Of a stretch of DNA of 64,000 bases, positions 8,190-16,242 are shown piece by piece. The stretch covers positions 38,137-102,136 of the forward strand of contig NZ_JBKBQM010000003.1 in NCBI RefSeq assembly GCF_046292685.1, written 5' to 3'. Position 1 is the stretch's first letter, and each line of letters begins with the position of its first letter. A program made the position numbers and the translations under genes. The DNA is from Wagnerdoeblera sp046292685 (lineage in GTDB: Bacteria > Pseudomonadota > Alphaproteobacteria > Rhodobacterales > Rhodobacteraceae). Under the pieces are notes generated by a model. That model saw only the letters and a program-made list of their open reading frames with translations, was not told the origin of the DNA and did no database searches.

Positions 8190-9024
8190 GCCTCCATCTC
8201 GCGGTCGTCGTTTTATTACGCGCCGCAAGGCGAGACGGCGATGAGCCTCGACCTGATGCCAAGGATCGACAAGCAGTTCCTGGAGGCACCGTTTTATGGC
8301 GTCCGGCAGATGACATGGCACCTGCAGAACGAGGGTCATGCCGTAAATGAACAGCGCATCCGGCGGCTGATGCGCCTTATGCGCCGTCGTCGGGAAAATA
8401 GTCCTCCGGACTGTTTTCTGACCCTCCTCCGTGCCGATCTGTCAAAAGCCCAACACCAGCACGCCCGCGAAGGGGCACACTGCCTACCCCTACCTGTTGG
8501 GCGGGCTTCGGATCGACCGGCCCAATCAGGTCTGGTGCGCCGACATCACCTGCCTGCCGATGCGCAAGGGCTTTCTCTATCTGGTGGCCATCATGGACTG
8601 GTTCGCGCGCAAGGTGCTGGCCTCGCGCATCTCCAGCACGCTGGAGGCCGAGTTCTGCCTCGAGGCTTTGAACGAGGCCATCCACAAGTTCGGCCCGCCC
8701 GAAATCATGAACACCGACCAGGGCAGCCAGTTCACGTCCTTCGGCCGGACGGATCGACGAAAAAGGGCAAAGACCAAGATCTGCCCGGGCGGTAAAGCCC
8801 GGTATCTGGACGGCGTCGTCATCGAGCGACTTTGGCGGTCCCTGACGTATGAATGCGTATATCTGCACGCTTGGGAAGCCGGGTCACAGGCCAAGGCCGG
8901 AGACGGATGCTGGATCACCTTCTACAACCACCAGCGGCCTCACGCTGCCCATGGCGGTCAACCGCCCGCCGTGGGCTATTTCAACGCAACCCAAACCGAT
9001 CAGCAGGTGCAGGTGGTAGCTTGA
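8190..9024 (+). pseudogene. IS3-family transposase (OrfB) remnant, 5'-truncated and interrupted
   Basis: This is the integrase-type OrfB of an IS3-family element in two frames. The first piece (from about 8190) reads SISRSSFYYAPQGE and VNEQRIRRLMRLM. After about 8381 a foreign stretch of roughly 50 bases shifts the frame. The second piece (8431-9024) reads CQKPNTSTPAKGHTAYPYLL and onward to the end. The DDE residues are present: D in VWCADITCL, D in MNTDQGSQF, and E in GVVIERLWRSL with the normal 35-residue spacing. The stretch between the second D and the E is unusual (RRKRAKTKICPGG). OrfA and the left end are missing, so it cannot move by itself. Confidence 0.85.
8382..8432. repeat. Palindromic insert inside the IS3 transposase remnant
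   Basis: Compared with the continuity expected of IS3 OrfB proteins, about 51 bases stand where about 6 would be expected. The core at 8394-8418 is a near-perfect palindrome: arms GAAAATAGTCC and GGACTGTTTTC, one T-G mismatch, 3-base loop TCC. It looks like a REP-like or miniature element. I recall similar palindromes being dispersed in Rhodobacterales genomes, but cannot verify this here. Confidence 0.5.
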
Positions 9025-9119
9025 ACCAGCCGGAAATCTGTCCGAGGGTTGAGCCGTAGCTCACACCGCACGCCGATCGGCGTAAACAGCAACCGGGCTC
9101 AGGTCGCAGCTGCATGAAA

Positions 9120-9194
9120 GTTCAGCGGCAGGTCACATTCACTCCGCAGGAATGCAGCCGGTATCTCCGGCACGCTGGCTATGCTTCAACTTGA
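9120..9194 (+). pseudogene. C-terminal remnant of an IS630-like transposase
   Basis: Twenty-four in-frame codons ending in TGA at 9192 read VQRQVTFTPQECSRYLRHAG followed by YAST. The wording resembles the extreme C-terminus of IS630-family transposases, which typically end with a Pro-x-Glu-Cys...Tyr...GY motif. Nothing upstream extends the frame recognisably. It sits between the IS3 remnant and the acetate kinase fusion, so this gap has received at least two transposable elements. The family assignment is from memory of the motif and is tentative. Confidence 0.4.
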
Positions 9195-9206
9195 TCGACA
9201 ATGACC

Positions 9207-11024
9207 CTAGACCTCGGACCCTGACCCGGCCCCGGATACAGGGCCGGGGCCGGGGCCGACCCCGGCGGGGCGGATCAGCGCGCCGGTTGCGGCGCCGCTG
9301 ATGCCGGCGGCGTTCGCCTCGTCGGTGTCGATGTGCATTTCGGTGAAGGCGTTGGGCTGCACGCGGATCAGCACCTCGGAAAAGGTCATGTCGCGCCCCG
9401 TGCCGGTGACGCGCACCTCGACCTCCTGCCCGTCGCGCACGCCCCAGCGGGCGGCATCGTCGGGGTGCATGTGGATGTGGCGCGCGGCGATGATGAGGCC
9501 GTCGGTTTCCACCGTGCCGGCCGGCCCCACCAGCCGCACCCGCGGCGTGCCGTCGAGATCGCCCGACAGGCGCACCGGCGCCGTGAGGCCGAGCGCGAAG
9601 GTATCGGTGCGCGACACCTCGATCTGGGTGCGGCCGCGGGCGGGGCCCAGCACGCGCACGCCGTCGAAGGCGCCTTTGGGGCCTTCGACGCGGACGGTCT
9701 GGTGTGCGGCGAAGTTGCCGGGCTGGCGCAAGGGAAACGCGGCCGTCAGCGGCGCGCCGAACAGCGCCTGCACGTGATCGGGCGCAAGGTGCACGTGGCG
9801 CGCCGATACCGCCACCGGCACCGACAGGCAGACGGGGGCGGCCCGTTGCAGCGCCTGCGCGGTTTCGCGGGCGATCTGCAACTGTTCCTGCGTTTCGGTC
9901 ACGATGACCCGCACCCGGCCGCCCCAGGCTTGCAGTTCCGGCGCGGCGCGGTGGGCAAGGTCGGGGCGGGCGTTGCGGTCGTGATCCAGCGTGACGCCCA
10001 TGAATTCCAGCCCGTCGCAGATGCGCCGCCGCATGGAGGCCGAGTTTTCGCCGATGCCGCCAGTGAACACCAGCGCGTCGAGCCCGCCCATCGCGGCGGC
10101 ATAGGCGCCGATGTATTTGCGCGCGCGGTAGGCATAGATCTCGATGGCCAGTTGCGCGGCGGCATCGCCGGCGGCGGCGCGGTCTTCGGCATCGCGCATG
10201 TCGGGGCTGCCGGTCAGCGCCTTGAGGCCGGAGTCGTTGTAAAGCGCGGCCTCGACCCGATCGACGCCAAGGCCCAGTTCGCGCGCGAGAAAGCCGAAGG
10301 CGCCCGGGTCCACGTCGCCCGAGCGCGTGCCCATCACCAGACCTTCGAGCGGGGTGAGGCCCATCGAGGTATCCATGCTGCGGCCGCGGTTGATGGCGCA
10401 GACCGAGGCGCCGTTGCCGAGATGGCAGGACACGATCTGCAGCCGGTCCACCGGCTGGCCGATGGCCTCGGCCGCGCGCAGGGCCACGTATTTGTGCGAC
10501 GTGCCGTGAAAGCCGAAGCGGCGCAGGCCCGCGTCGCGCCAGGCCTGCGGCACGGCGTAGGTGGTGGCAAAGGCCGGGGCCGACAGGTGGAACGCGGTGT
10601 CGAACACGCCGATCTGCGGCAGGTCGGGCCAGACCTGCATGGCCAGCCGCACCGCCGCCAGGTTGGCCGGGTTGTGCAAGGGCGCCAGCGGGGTAAGCGT
10701 TTCGATCTCGGCCAGGGTGGCGGGGTCGAGCCGGGCGGGGGCGGCAAAGCGCGCGCCGCCATGCGCGATGCGGTGGCCGATGGCATCCAGCCCGCTGACC
10801 CCATGCGCGGACATGAGGTCCGGCACCGCGGCGATGGCGGCGGCAAGGTCGGGCAAGGCGGGGGTGGCGTCGTGGCGCTGGTCGCCGACGGTCAGCTTCA
10901 ACTCGCAGGTGCCGCCGCGGAAGCGGTCGAAGCTGCCCTTGACCCGTTGGGTTTCGTCGCCCGACAGGTCGTAGACGCCGAATTTCAGGCTGGAACTGCC
11001 GGCGTTGAACACGAGGATGCGCAT
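9207..11024 (-). CDS. ackA: Acetate kinase fused to PduL-type phosphotransacylase
   Basis: A 605-residue two-domain enzyme. Residues 1 to about 395 are a full acetate/propionate kinase: VFNAGSSSLKFG (5-16), GHRIAHGG, FGFHGTSH, SCHLGNGAS, GTRSGDVDPG and FTGGIGENSA. Residues from about 403 to 590 are a PduL phosphate acyltransferase with both zinc-binding segments, SARHVHL (near 408) and AARHIHM (near 515), plus LGPARGRTQIEVSRTD and EMHIDTDEANAAGI. One polypeptide could therefore convert acyl-CoA plus phosphate to acyl phosphate and then to acetate plus ATP, or the reverse. The start at 11024 follows AAAAGGA. The C-terminus is a Gly/Pro-rich tail. The usual partners are a separate Pta or PduL, so the fusion is notable. 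No neighbours share the pathway. Confidence 0.92.
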   Translation of the reverse strand: MRILVFNAGSSSLKFGVYDLSGDETQRVKGSFDRFRGGTCELKLTVGDQRHDATPALPDLAAAIAAVPDLMSAHGVSGLDAIGHRIAHGGARFAAPARLDPATLAEIETLTPLAPLHNPANLAAVRLAMQVWPDLPQIGVFDTAFHLSAPAFATTYAVPQAWRDAGLRRFGFHGTSHKYVALRAAEAIGQPVDRLQIVSCHLGNGASVCAINRGRSMDTSMGLTPLEGLVMGTRSGDVDPGAFGFLARELGLGVDRVEAALYNDSGLKALTGSPDMRDAEDRAAAGDAAAQLAIEIYAYRARKYIGAYAAAMGGLDALVFTGGIGENSASMRRRICDGLEFMGVTLDHDRNARPDLAHRAAPELQAWGGRVRVIVTETQEQLQIARETAQALQRAAPVCLSVPVAVSARHVHLAPDHVQALFGAPLTAAFPLRQPGNFAAHQTVRVEGPKGAFDGVRVLGPARGRTQIEVSRTDTFALGLTAPVRLSGDLDGTPRVRLVGPAGTVETDGLIIAARHIHMHPDDAARWGVRDGQEVEVRVTGTGRDMTFSEVLIRVQPNAFTEMHIDTDEANAAGISGAATGALIRPAGVGPGPGPVSGAGSGSEV

Positions 11025-11199
11025 GGGTCCGGTCCTTTTCGGCGGGGCGTCTGACGGGTTGCGGGGCAGTTTGCCTTGCGTTTGCGACCGGCGAAAGACC
11101 GAACGCGGCGGCAGTGCGCGCTTTGCGGCCGGGCGCGGCTGTGGCGTCGGGCGGCGGCGGGGGCGGTGCTGGCCGCCCGGCGCCGGGGGTAGCCGCGCC

Positions 11200-11631
11200 T
11201 CAGGCTGCGGCGGGGTCGAGCCCGGCCATACGGCAGATGGTGGCCCATTCGTCGGGCGTCACCGGCTGCACCGACAGGCGCATCGAGGTGACCAGCGACA
11301 TGCCGGCCAGTTCGGGCGTGGCCTTGATTTCCTTCAGGCTCACCTTGCGCGGCAAGGGGCGCAGGGCGCGGATATCCACGCAATCCCACCGCGGGTCGCC
11401 TTCGGCGGTGCTGTCGGGGTGCGACAGGGCGCAGACCTCGGCGATGCCGACGATTTCGAGGCCGATGTTGGAGTGGTAGAAGAACACCCGGTCGCCCAGC
11501 TGCATCGCGCGCATGTTGTTGCGCGCCAGATAGTTGCGCACGCCGTTCCATTCCTCGCCTTGTGCGCCTTTGGCCACGAGGTCGTCCCAGGAAAACACGT
11601 CGGGCTCGGATTTCATCAGCCAGTGGCGCAT
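11200..11631 (-). CDS. EVE-domain protein
   Basis: A 143-residue single EVE-domain protein, starting MRHWLMKSEPDVFSWDDL, with the PUA-like pocket residues in EWNGVRNYLARNNMRAM and VFFYHSNIGLEIVG. EVE domains bind modified bases in DNA or RNA, but the role of this stand-alone bacterial form is unclear. The start is at 11631; longer upstream frames are arginine-rich and lie across other genes. Its start overlaps the stop of the yciI-like gene (TGATG). It is the last gene of the tsaD-gpsA-yciI-EVE run, an arrangement I recognise from Rhodobacterales. The 175 bases between it and ackA hold no gene. Confidence 0.9.
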   Translation of the reverse strand: MRHWLMKSEPDVFSWDDLVAKGAQGEEWNGVRNYLARNNMRAMQLGDRVFFYHSNIGLEIVGIAEVCALSHPDSTAEGDPRWDCVDIRALRPLPRKVSLKEIKATPELAGMSLVTSMRLSVQPVTPDEWATICRMAGLDPAAA

Positions 11632-11900
11632 CAGCCGATCGCCTTGCGCCATTCGCGGATCGACACGCTGGCGAACAGGCCGGCGCGGGCATAGGGGTCG
11701 GCCTCGGCAAAGGCGCGGGCGGCGGCCATGTCGGGCAGGTCCACCACCACCATCGAGCCGACGGGGTTGCCGCCTTCGACGAAGGGGCCGGCGAACAGCA
11801 CCACGCCCGAGGCGTTGAGATAGTCGAGATGCGCGGGGCGGTTGTCGAGCCGGGTTTGCAAGGCGCCGGGCTTGTCCTGGCAGAGCAGCACGAAGGGCAT
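11631..11900 (-). CDS. YciI-like protein
   Basis: An 89-residue protein of the YCII superfamily, a small ferredoxin-like dimeric barrel. It has the family pattern LLCQDKPGALQTRLDNRPAH near the start, with the conserved His, then FAGPFVE and FAEADPYARAGLF with the conserved Asp-Pro-Tyr. A conserved His/Asp pair is thought to act catalytically in the family, but the reaction is unknown. Its ATG follows the gpsA stop with no gap (TGAATG), and its own stop overlaps the EVE gene, so the genes are co-translated. Confidence 0.9.
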   Translation of the reverse strand: MPFVLLCQDKPGALQTRLDNRPAHLDYLNASGVVLFAGPFVEGGNPVGSMVVVDLPDMAAARAFAEADPYARAGLFASVSIREWRKAIG

Positions 11901-12848
11901 TCATTCCTCCTTGAGGGGGCGGGTCATCAGCGATTGCACGGCCTGCGCCAGCGTGGTGCGGCCGGTGGTCAGCGCGGCGACCATCGCGGTCACCGGCATC
12001 TGCGCGGCAAGGTCCAGCGTTTCGGCCCGGGCCAGCACGGCGCGGGCGGTGGCCAGCCCTTCGACCGTGGCGGCAGGGTCGGGGGCGCGGCCGGCCCCGA
12101 GCGCAAAGCCATGCGCAAAGTTGCGCGACTGCGCCGAGGTGCAGGTCAGCACGAGGTCGCCCAGGCCCGACAGCCCGGCCAGCGTTTCGGCCCGCGCGCC
12201 CAGGCGGGTGGCAAAGCGCACCATCTCGGCGTAGCCGCGGGTCATCAGCGCGGCGCGGGCGCTGTCGCCCAGGCCCGCGCCCATGACGATGCCGGCCGCG
12301 ATGGCGATGACGTTCTTCAACGCGCCGCCCAGCTCGGCCCCCGCCACATCGCCCGAGCGGTACAGCCGCAGCGTGGGGGTGGACAGCGCGGCCTGCAAGG
12401 CGGTGGCGGCGGCTTCGTCGGCGCAGGCCAGCGTCAGCGCGGTGGGCAGGCCGCGGGCGATGTCGGCGGCAAAGCTGGGGCCGGTCAGCACGGCGGCGGT
12501 CGCGGCGGGGCAATGCGCGGCGATCAGCGCCGAGGGGCCGCGCAGGCTCTGCAGGTCGAGCCCCTTGCAGCAGGCCACCAGCACCCGGCCATCGAGCTGC
12601 GGCGCGTGCAGCGCCAGAAACGCCCCCAGCGCCTGCATGGGCAGCGCCAGCAGCACCGGCCCGGGCGTTTCGGGCAGCGCCTCGGTCGGGGTCACGCCGG
12701 CGGGCAGCACCACGCCCGGCAGGCGCGGGTTGGTGCGCGTGCCGGCCCAGGCCGCCAGCCCACGCCCCCACAGCACCACCGGCCCGTTGGCGGCCAGCGC
12801 CACCGCCAGCGCAGTGCCGAAGGCGCCGGCGCCCAGGACGGCAGTCAT
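11901..12848 (-). CDS. gpsA: Glycerol-3-phosphate dehydrogenase [NAD(P)+]
   Basis: A 315-residue cytoplasmic enzyme that reduces dihydroxyacetone phosphate to sn-glycerol-3-phosphate, the backbone for phospholipid synthesis. The N-terminus is the dinucleotide-binding loop VLGAGAFGTALAV. GPSFAADIARGLPTA and the catalytic-lysine region GGALKNVIAIAAGI follow, and GLSGLGDLVLTCTS marks the C-terminal domain. The ATG at 12848 overlaps the end of tsaD (ATGA). Position after tsaD and before the yciI-like gene is typical. There is no sign of decay; a short C-terminus LMTRPLKEE completes it. Confidence 0.93.
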   Translation of the reverse strand: MTAVLGAGAFGTALAVALAANGPVVLWGRGLAAWAGTRTNPRLPGVVLPAGVTPTEALPETPGPVLLALPMQALGAFLALHAPQLDGRVLVACCKGLDLQSLRGPSALIAAHCPAATAAVLTGPSFAADIARGLPTALTLACADEAAATALQAALSTPTLRLYRSGDVAGAELGGALKNVIAIAAGIVMGAGLGDSARAALMTRGYAEMVRFATRLGARAETLAGLSGLGDLVLTCTSAQSRNFAHGFALGAGRAPDPAATVEGLATARAVLARAETLDLAAQMPVTAMVAALTTGRTTLAQAVQSLMTRPLKEE

Positions 12849-13927
12849 GCCTTGGCCCCCTTCTTGCCCGATCCGAGCAGCGCCGGGGCCGCGGCATCCA
12901 GCGGCCAGCGCGGACGCGCGGGCAGGGTGGCATCGTCGGTGTGGCCAAGGCGGAAGCGTTCGATGCCGGCCCAGGCGATCATCGCGGCGTTGTCGGTGCA
13001 CAGCCGCAAGGGCGGCGCCAGGAAGGGCACGCCGGCGCGGGCGGCCACCTGCACCAGCCGGTCGCGGATCGCGGCATTCGCTGCGACGCCGCCGGCGACG
13101 GCAAAGGCGCTGATCCCGGGGCTTGACGCCAGCGCGCGGGCCGACTTTTCGGCCAGCACATCGGCCACCGCGGCCTGGAAACCGGCGCAGAGGTCGCGCC
13201 GGTCCTGCAGGGTGATCCCGCCCTTTTGCGCCACGAGTCCGTCGCGCGCCCGCAGCAGCGCGGTTTTCAGCCCGGAAAACGACAGGTCGCACCCCGGACG
13301 GTCCAGCAGCGGGCGCGGAAAGGCAAAGCGGCGCGGGTCGCCCGAGGCGGCCTCGGATTCCACCGCCGGGCCGCCGGGCTGGGGCAGGCCCAGCAGCTTG
13401 GCGGTCTTGTCGAAGGCTTCGCCGGGCGCATCGTCGATGGTGCCGCCCCGGCGGCGAAAGCTTTCGGCGCCTTCGACGCGCAGAAACTGGCAATGCCCGC
13501 CCGACACCAGCAGCACCAGATAGGGAAAGGCCAGCGCATCGGTCAGCCGGGGGGTCAGCGCGTGGCCGGCCAGGTGGTTCACCCCCACCAGCGGCAGGCC
13601 GGTGGCGGCCGCCAGCCCCTTGGCGCACATCACCGCCGCCAGCACGCCGCCGATCAGCCCGGGCCCGGCGGTGACGGCGATGCCGTCGAGGTCGCCCAGC
13701 CCCAGCCCGGCCTGCGCCAGCGCCTGTTCGGCCACGAGGTCGATGCGTTCGGCATGGGCGCGGGCGGCGATTTCGGGCACCACGCCGCCGAAGGCCGCGT
13801 GCAGCGCCTCTTGCCCCGCCACGACGGACGACAGGATCTGTGCCCCGGCCGGACCGTGGCGCACCACGGCGGCGGCGGTATCGTCGCAGCTGCTTTCCAG
13901 CCCGAGGAATGTCAGCGTTCCGCTCAT
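12845..13927 (-). CDS. tsaD: tRNA N6-adenosine threonylcarbamoyltransferase
   Basis: A 360-residue ASKHA-fold enzyme that transfers threonylcarbamoyl to A37 of ANN-decoding tRNAs, working with TsaB/TsaE. It begins MSGTLTFLGLESSCDDTAAA. The metal-binding HxxxH is in VNHLAGHAL, the nucleotide-binding loop in LLVSGGHCQ, and the late conserved stretch CTDNAAMIAWAG supplies the Asp ligand. The C-terminus carries a lysine-rich GSGKKGAKA tail. It is divergent from hemD with 56 bases between starts. In relatives hemC often lies in this gap; it is absent here. Confidence 0.94.
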   Translation of the reverse strand: MSGTLTFLGLESSCDDTAAAVVRHGPAGAQILSSVVAGQEALHAAFGGVVPEIAARAHAERIDLVAEQALAQAGLGLGDLDGIAVTAGPGLIGGVLAAVMCAKGLAAATGLPLVGVNHLAGHALTPRLTDALAFPYLVLLVSGGHCQFLRVEGAESFRRRGGTIDDAPGEAFDKTAKLLGLPQPGGPAVESEAASGDPRRFAFPRPLLDRPGCDLSFSGLKTALLRARDGLVAQKGGITLQDRRDLCAGFQAAVADVLAEKSARALASSPGISAFAVAGGVAANAAIRDRLVQVAARAGVPFLAPPLRLCTDNAAMIAWAGIERFRLGHTDDATLPARPRWPLDAAAPALLGSGKKGAKA

Positions 13928-13983
13928 GGCCCCACTTCGCGCGCTCTGCCCCGTTGCCGGGGGGTGCCGCAGGGGGTAACACC

Positions 13984-14730
13984 ATGAGCATGGCCAGACA
14001 ATCCCGCCCGACCGTGCTGCTGACCCGCCCTGCCGAAGCGTCCGAACGCTTTGCGGCCGAGTTGCGCGCGCGCTTCGGGCCGGTGGATGTGGTGGTATCG
14101 CCGCTGATGGTGCCCGAGTTCCGCGCGCCGGTGCTGCCCGATGCCTGGGACGGCGTCATCCTGACCTCGGAAACCGGGGCGCGCGCGCTGGCCCGGCTGA
14201 CGGCGCGGCGGGGGCCGGCGATCTGCGTGGGGCCGCGCACGGCCGAGGTGGCGCAGGCGCTGGGCTGGCAGGCCGAGGCGGTGGGGGGCGATGCCGAAAG
14301 CCTGGTGGCCGCGCTGGCGGCGCGCGGGCTGGCCGGGCGCTGGCTGCATGCGCGCGGGCAGGACGCCGCCGGCGACCTGGCGGCGCGGCTGAACGCCGCA
14401 GGGGCCGACATTGCCGAAGCGGTGGTATATGCGCAGGTGGCGCAGCCCCTGTCGGCGGCGGCGCAGGCGGCGCTGGCGGGTGCGGCGCCGGTGGTGGCGG
14501 CGGTGTTTTCGCCGCGCAGCGCGCGCCTGCTGGCGGCCGAGGCCGGGGCGCTGCTGCGCGCGCCGCTGGCGGTGGCGGCGATCAGCGCGGCGGCGGCGGC
14601 GCCGGTGCAGGCGCTGGCCGGCGCGGGCCTTGCGGTGGCACCCACGCCCGATGCCGCCGGGATGCTGGCGGCGCTGGGCCGGGTGTTGGGCAAAGACGGT
14701 GGCGCCGCTGCGGCGCAGGTGTATAGTTAG
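13984..14730 (+). CDS. hemD: Uroporphyrinogen-III synthase
   Basis: A 248-residue enzyme that closes hydroxymethylbilane to uroporphyrinogen III in heme synthesis. Recognisable family wording: PTVLLTRPAEASERFAAEL at the start, WDGVILTSETGARAL, GWQAEAVGGDAESLVAALA, WLHARGQDAAGDLA, AEAVVYAQVAQPL and FSPRSARLLA. HemD sequences are very variable, so the neighbours matter: the mitofilin-like and hemY genes follow, as in other alphaproteobacteria. The ATG at 13984 lies behind AGGGGGT; a second ATG two codons later is possible. The C-terminus is alanine-rich. Confidence 0.88.
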   Translation: MSMARQSRPTVLLTRPAEASERFAAELRARFGPVDVVVSPLMVPEFRAPVLPDAWDGVILTSETGARALARLTARRGPAICVGPRTAEVAQALGWQAEAVGGDAESLVAALAARGLAGRWLHARGQDAAGDLAARLNAAGADIAEAVVYAQVAQPLSAAAQAALAGAAPVVAAVFSPRSARLLAAEAGALLRAPLAVAAISAAAAAPVQALAGAGLAVAPTPDAAGMLAALGRVLGKDGGAAAAQVYS

Positions 14731-14773
14731 GTTGACATCGCGGGCCTCGGCCCGCAGCGGCAAGGAGGCGGAC

Positions 14774-16231
14774 GTGGCCGGACGCAGGAAGAAAACCGAA
14801 GAAACGCCGGGTCTTGCCGCCGAATCCGCCCCCGATGCGGACCCCGTTGCCTTGCCCGCCCCCGACGCGGCGGCGCGCCCCGAGTCGGGGGCTGCGGCCG
14901 AACTGTCAACGCAAGGTGACAGCGGTGTGACGGAGCCCGCGCGGCCGGCCGAGGCAGAGGCCCCCGCGCCCCTGGTGCCCGAACCCGAACCGCAGGCCGG
15001 GCCGGCGCCCGACGCGGCGCCGGGGCACGACGCGCCCACGGCGGCGGAGCCCGCGCCCGAGCCGGAGCCCGCGCCCGAGCCGGAGCCCGCGCCCGAGCCG
15101 GAACGCGAGCGCGCGGCGGAACCCGAGCGTGCGGCGGAACCTGCGCCCGAGCCGGAACCCGAGCCGGAACCCGAGCGCGCGGCCCCGCCGGCCCCGCCCC
15201 CGGCGCGGGCCAACCCGCTGTTGCCGGTGCTGGGCGGGGTGGTCGCGGCCTTTGCCGGATTCGTGCTGGCGCAGGCGGTGCCGCAAGGCTGGCCGCTGGC
15301 GGCGCCGACGCAGGCGATTGCCGCCCTCGAACAGCGCCTGGCCGCGCAGGATCGCAAGCTGGCCGAGCTGACGGCGCCGGTGGCCGACGCCGGCCTCGCC
15401 GACCGGCTGGCGGCGGTGGAAGCGCGGCTGGAAAGCCTGGCTGCGGCGCCGCCCGCCCCGGACCCGGCCGGGATCGATCCGGCCGAACTCGCGGCCTTGC
15501 GCGCCGAGATCGAGGCGTTGCGGCAGGCCGCGCCGGCGGTGCCCGACATCGGCCCGCTGCAAGCCGAACTGGCGGCCTTGCGCGCCGAGCTGGCCGCGAT
15601 TCCGCGCCAAAGCGCCGTGGCGCAGGAGCTGGAGGCGATGAAGGCCGCCGCCGAGGCCGAAAGGGCTGCCGCCGAAGCCCGGGCCGAGGCGATGCGGGCC
15701 GAGGCCGACACCTTGCGCGCCCAGGCCGAGGCCACCGCCCGCGCCGCCGTGGCGCGGGGGGCGATTCTGCGGGTGCAGGCCGCGCTGGAGGCCGGCGGCA
15801 GCTATGAGGCCGCGCTGGCCGACCTGGGCGCGGCGGGGCTGGCGGTGCCGGCGGCGCTGGCCGACCATGCCGCCGGGCTGCCCACGCTGGCCGAATTGCA
15901 GGCGGGCTTTCCCGATGCGGCGCGGGCGGCGCTGGCCGCCACGGTGCGACCTGCCGAGGGGGCGCCGCTGGCCGACCGGCTGGGCAGTTTCCTGAAGGCG
16001 CAGACGGGGTTGCGCTCGACCGCGCCGCGCGAAGGCGACGACCCCGACGCGGTGCTGTCGCGCGCCGAGGCCGCCTTGCGCGCCGGCGACCTGCCCGCCA
16101 CCCTGGCCGAGCTGGACAAGCTGCCACCCGAAGCCGCCCCCGCGCTGGCCGAATGGCGCGCGCTGGCCGATACCCGCGCGGCCGCCGCCGCCGCCCTGGC
16201 CGCTCTGGCCGCCGATCTGGACGCGAAGTAA
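14774..16231 (+). CDS. Bacterial mitofilin (Mic60)-like inner-membrane protein
   Basis: A 485-residue protein with a GTG start at 14774 placed well behind AAGGAGG. Order of parts: a cytoplasmic acidic, Pro/Glu-rich region to about residue 145 with PEPEPAPEPEP repeats, one membrane segment near 148-168 (LPVLGGVVAAFAGFVLAQAV), a long alanine-rich coiled coil (about 180-330), and a C-terminal domain ending ALAEWRALADTRA. This architecture, and a position between hemD and hemY, fits the alphaproteobacterial homologue of mitochondrial Mic60, which shapes inner-membrane curvature and contacts outer-membrane proteins. The role here is inferred. A later start inside the repeat region cannot be excluded. 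Confidence 0.85.
   Translation: MAGRRKKTEETPGLAAESAPDADPVALPAPDAAARPESGAAAELSTQGDSGVTEPARPAEAEAPAPLVPEPEPQAGPAPDAAPGHDAPTAAEPAPEPEPAPEPEPAPEPERERAAEPERAAEPAPEPEPEPEPERAAPPAPPPARANPLLPVLGGVVAAFAGFVLAQAVPQGWPLAAPTQAIAALEQRLAAQDRKLAELTAPVADAGLADRLAAVEARLESLAAAPPAPDPAGIDPAELAALRAEIEALRQAAPAVPDIGPLQAELAALRAELAAIPRQSAVAQELEAMKAAAEAERAAAEARAEAMRAEADTLRAQAEATARAAVARGAILRVQAALEAGGSYEAALADLGAAGLAVPAALADHAAGLPTLAELQAGFPDAARAALAATVRPAEGAPLADRLGSFLKAQTGLRSTAPREGDDPDAVLSRAEAALRAGDLPATLAELDKLPPEAAPALAEWRALADTRAAAAAALAALAADLDAK
15043..15096 (+). repeat. 18-bp tandem repeat in mitofilin-like gene
   Basis: The unit GCCGGAGCCCGCGCCCGA occurs exactly at 15061-15078 and 15079-15096, with a near copy just before. 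It encodes the in-frame peptide Glu-Pro-Ala-Pro-Glu-Pro. Length variation between strains by slippage would keep the frame. Confidence 0.75.
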
Positions 16232-16242
16232 GGAGACGCCCG

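Noticed and set aside
11901..14693. A 930-codon minus-strand fusion upstream of gpsA
   Set aside because: Only the last 315 codons are GpsA. The remainder is out of frame with tsaD and antisense to hemD.
15049..15190. Possible CRISPR or regulatory repeat array
   Set aside because: The 18-base repeats are contiguous, in frame and encode Pro-Glu repeats; there are no spacers.
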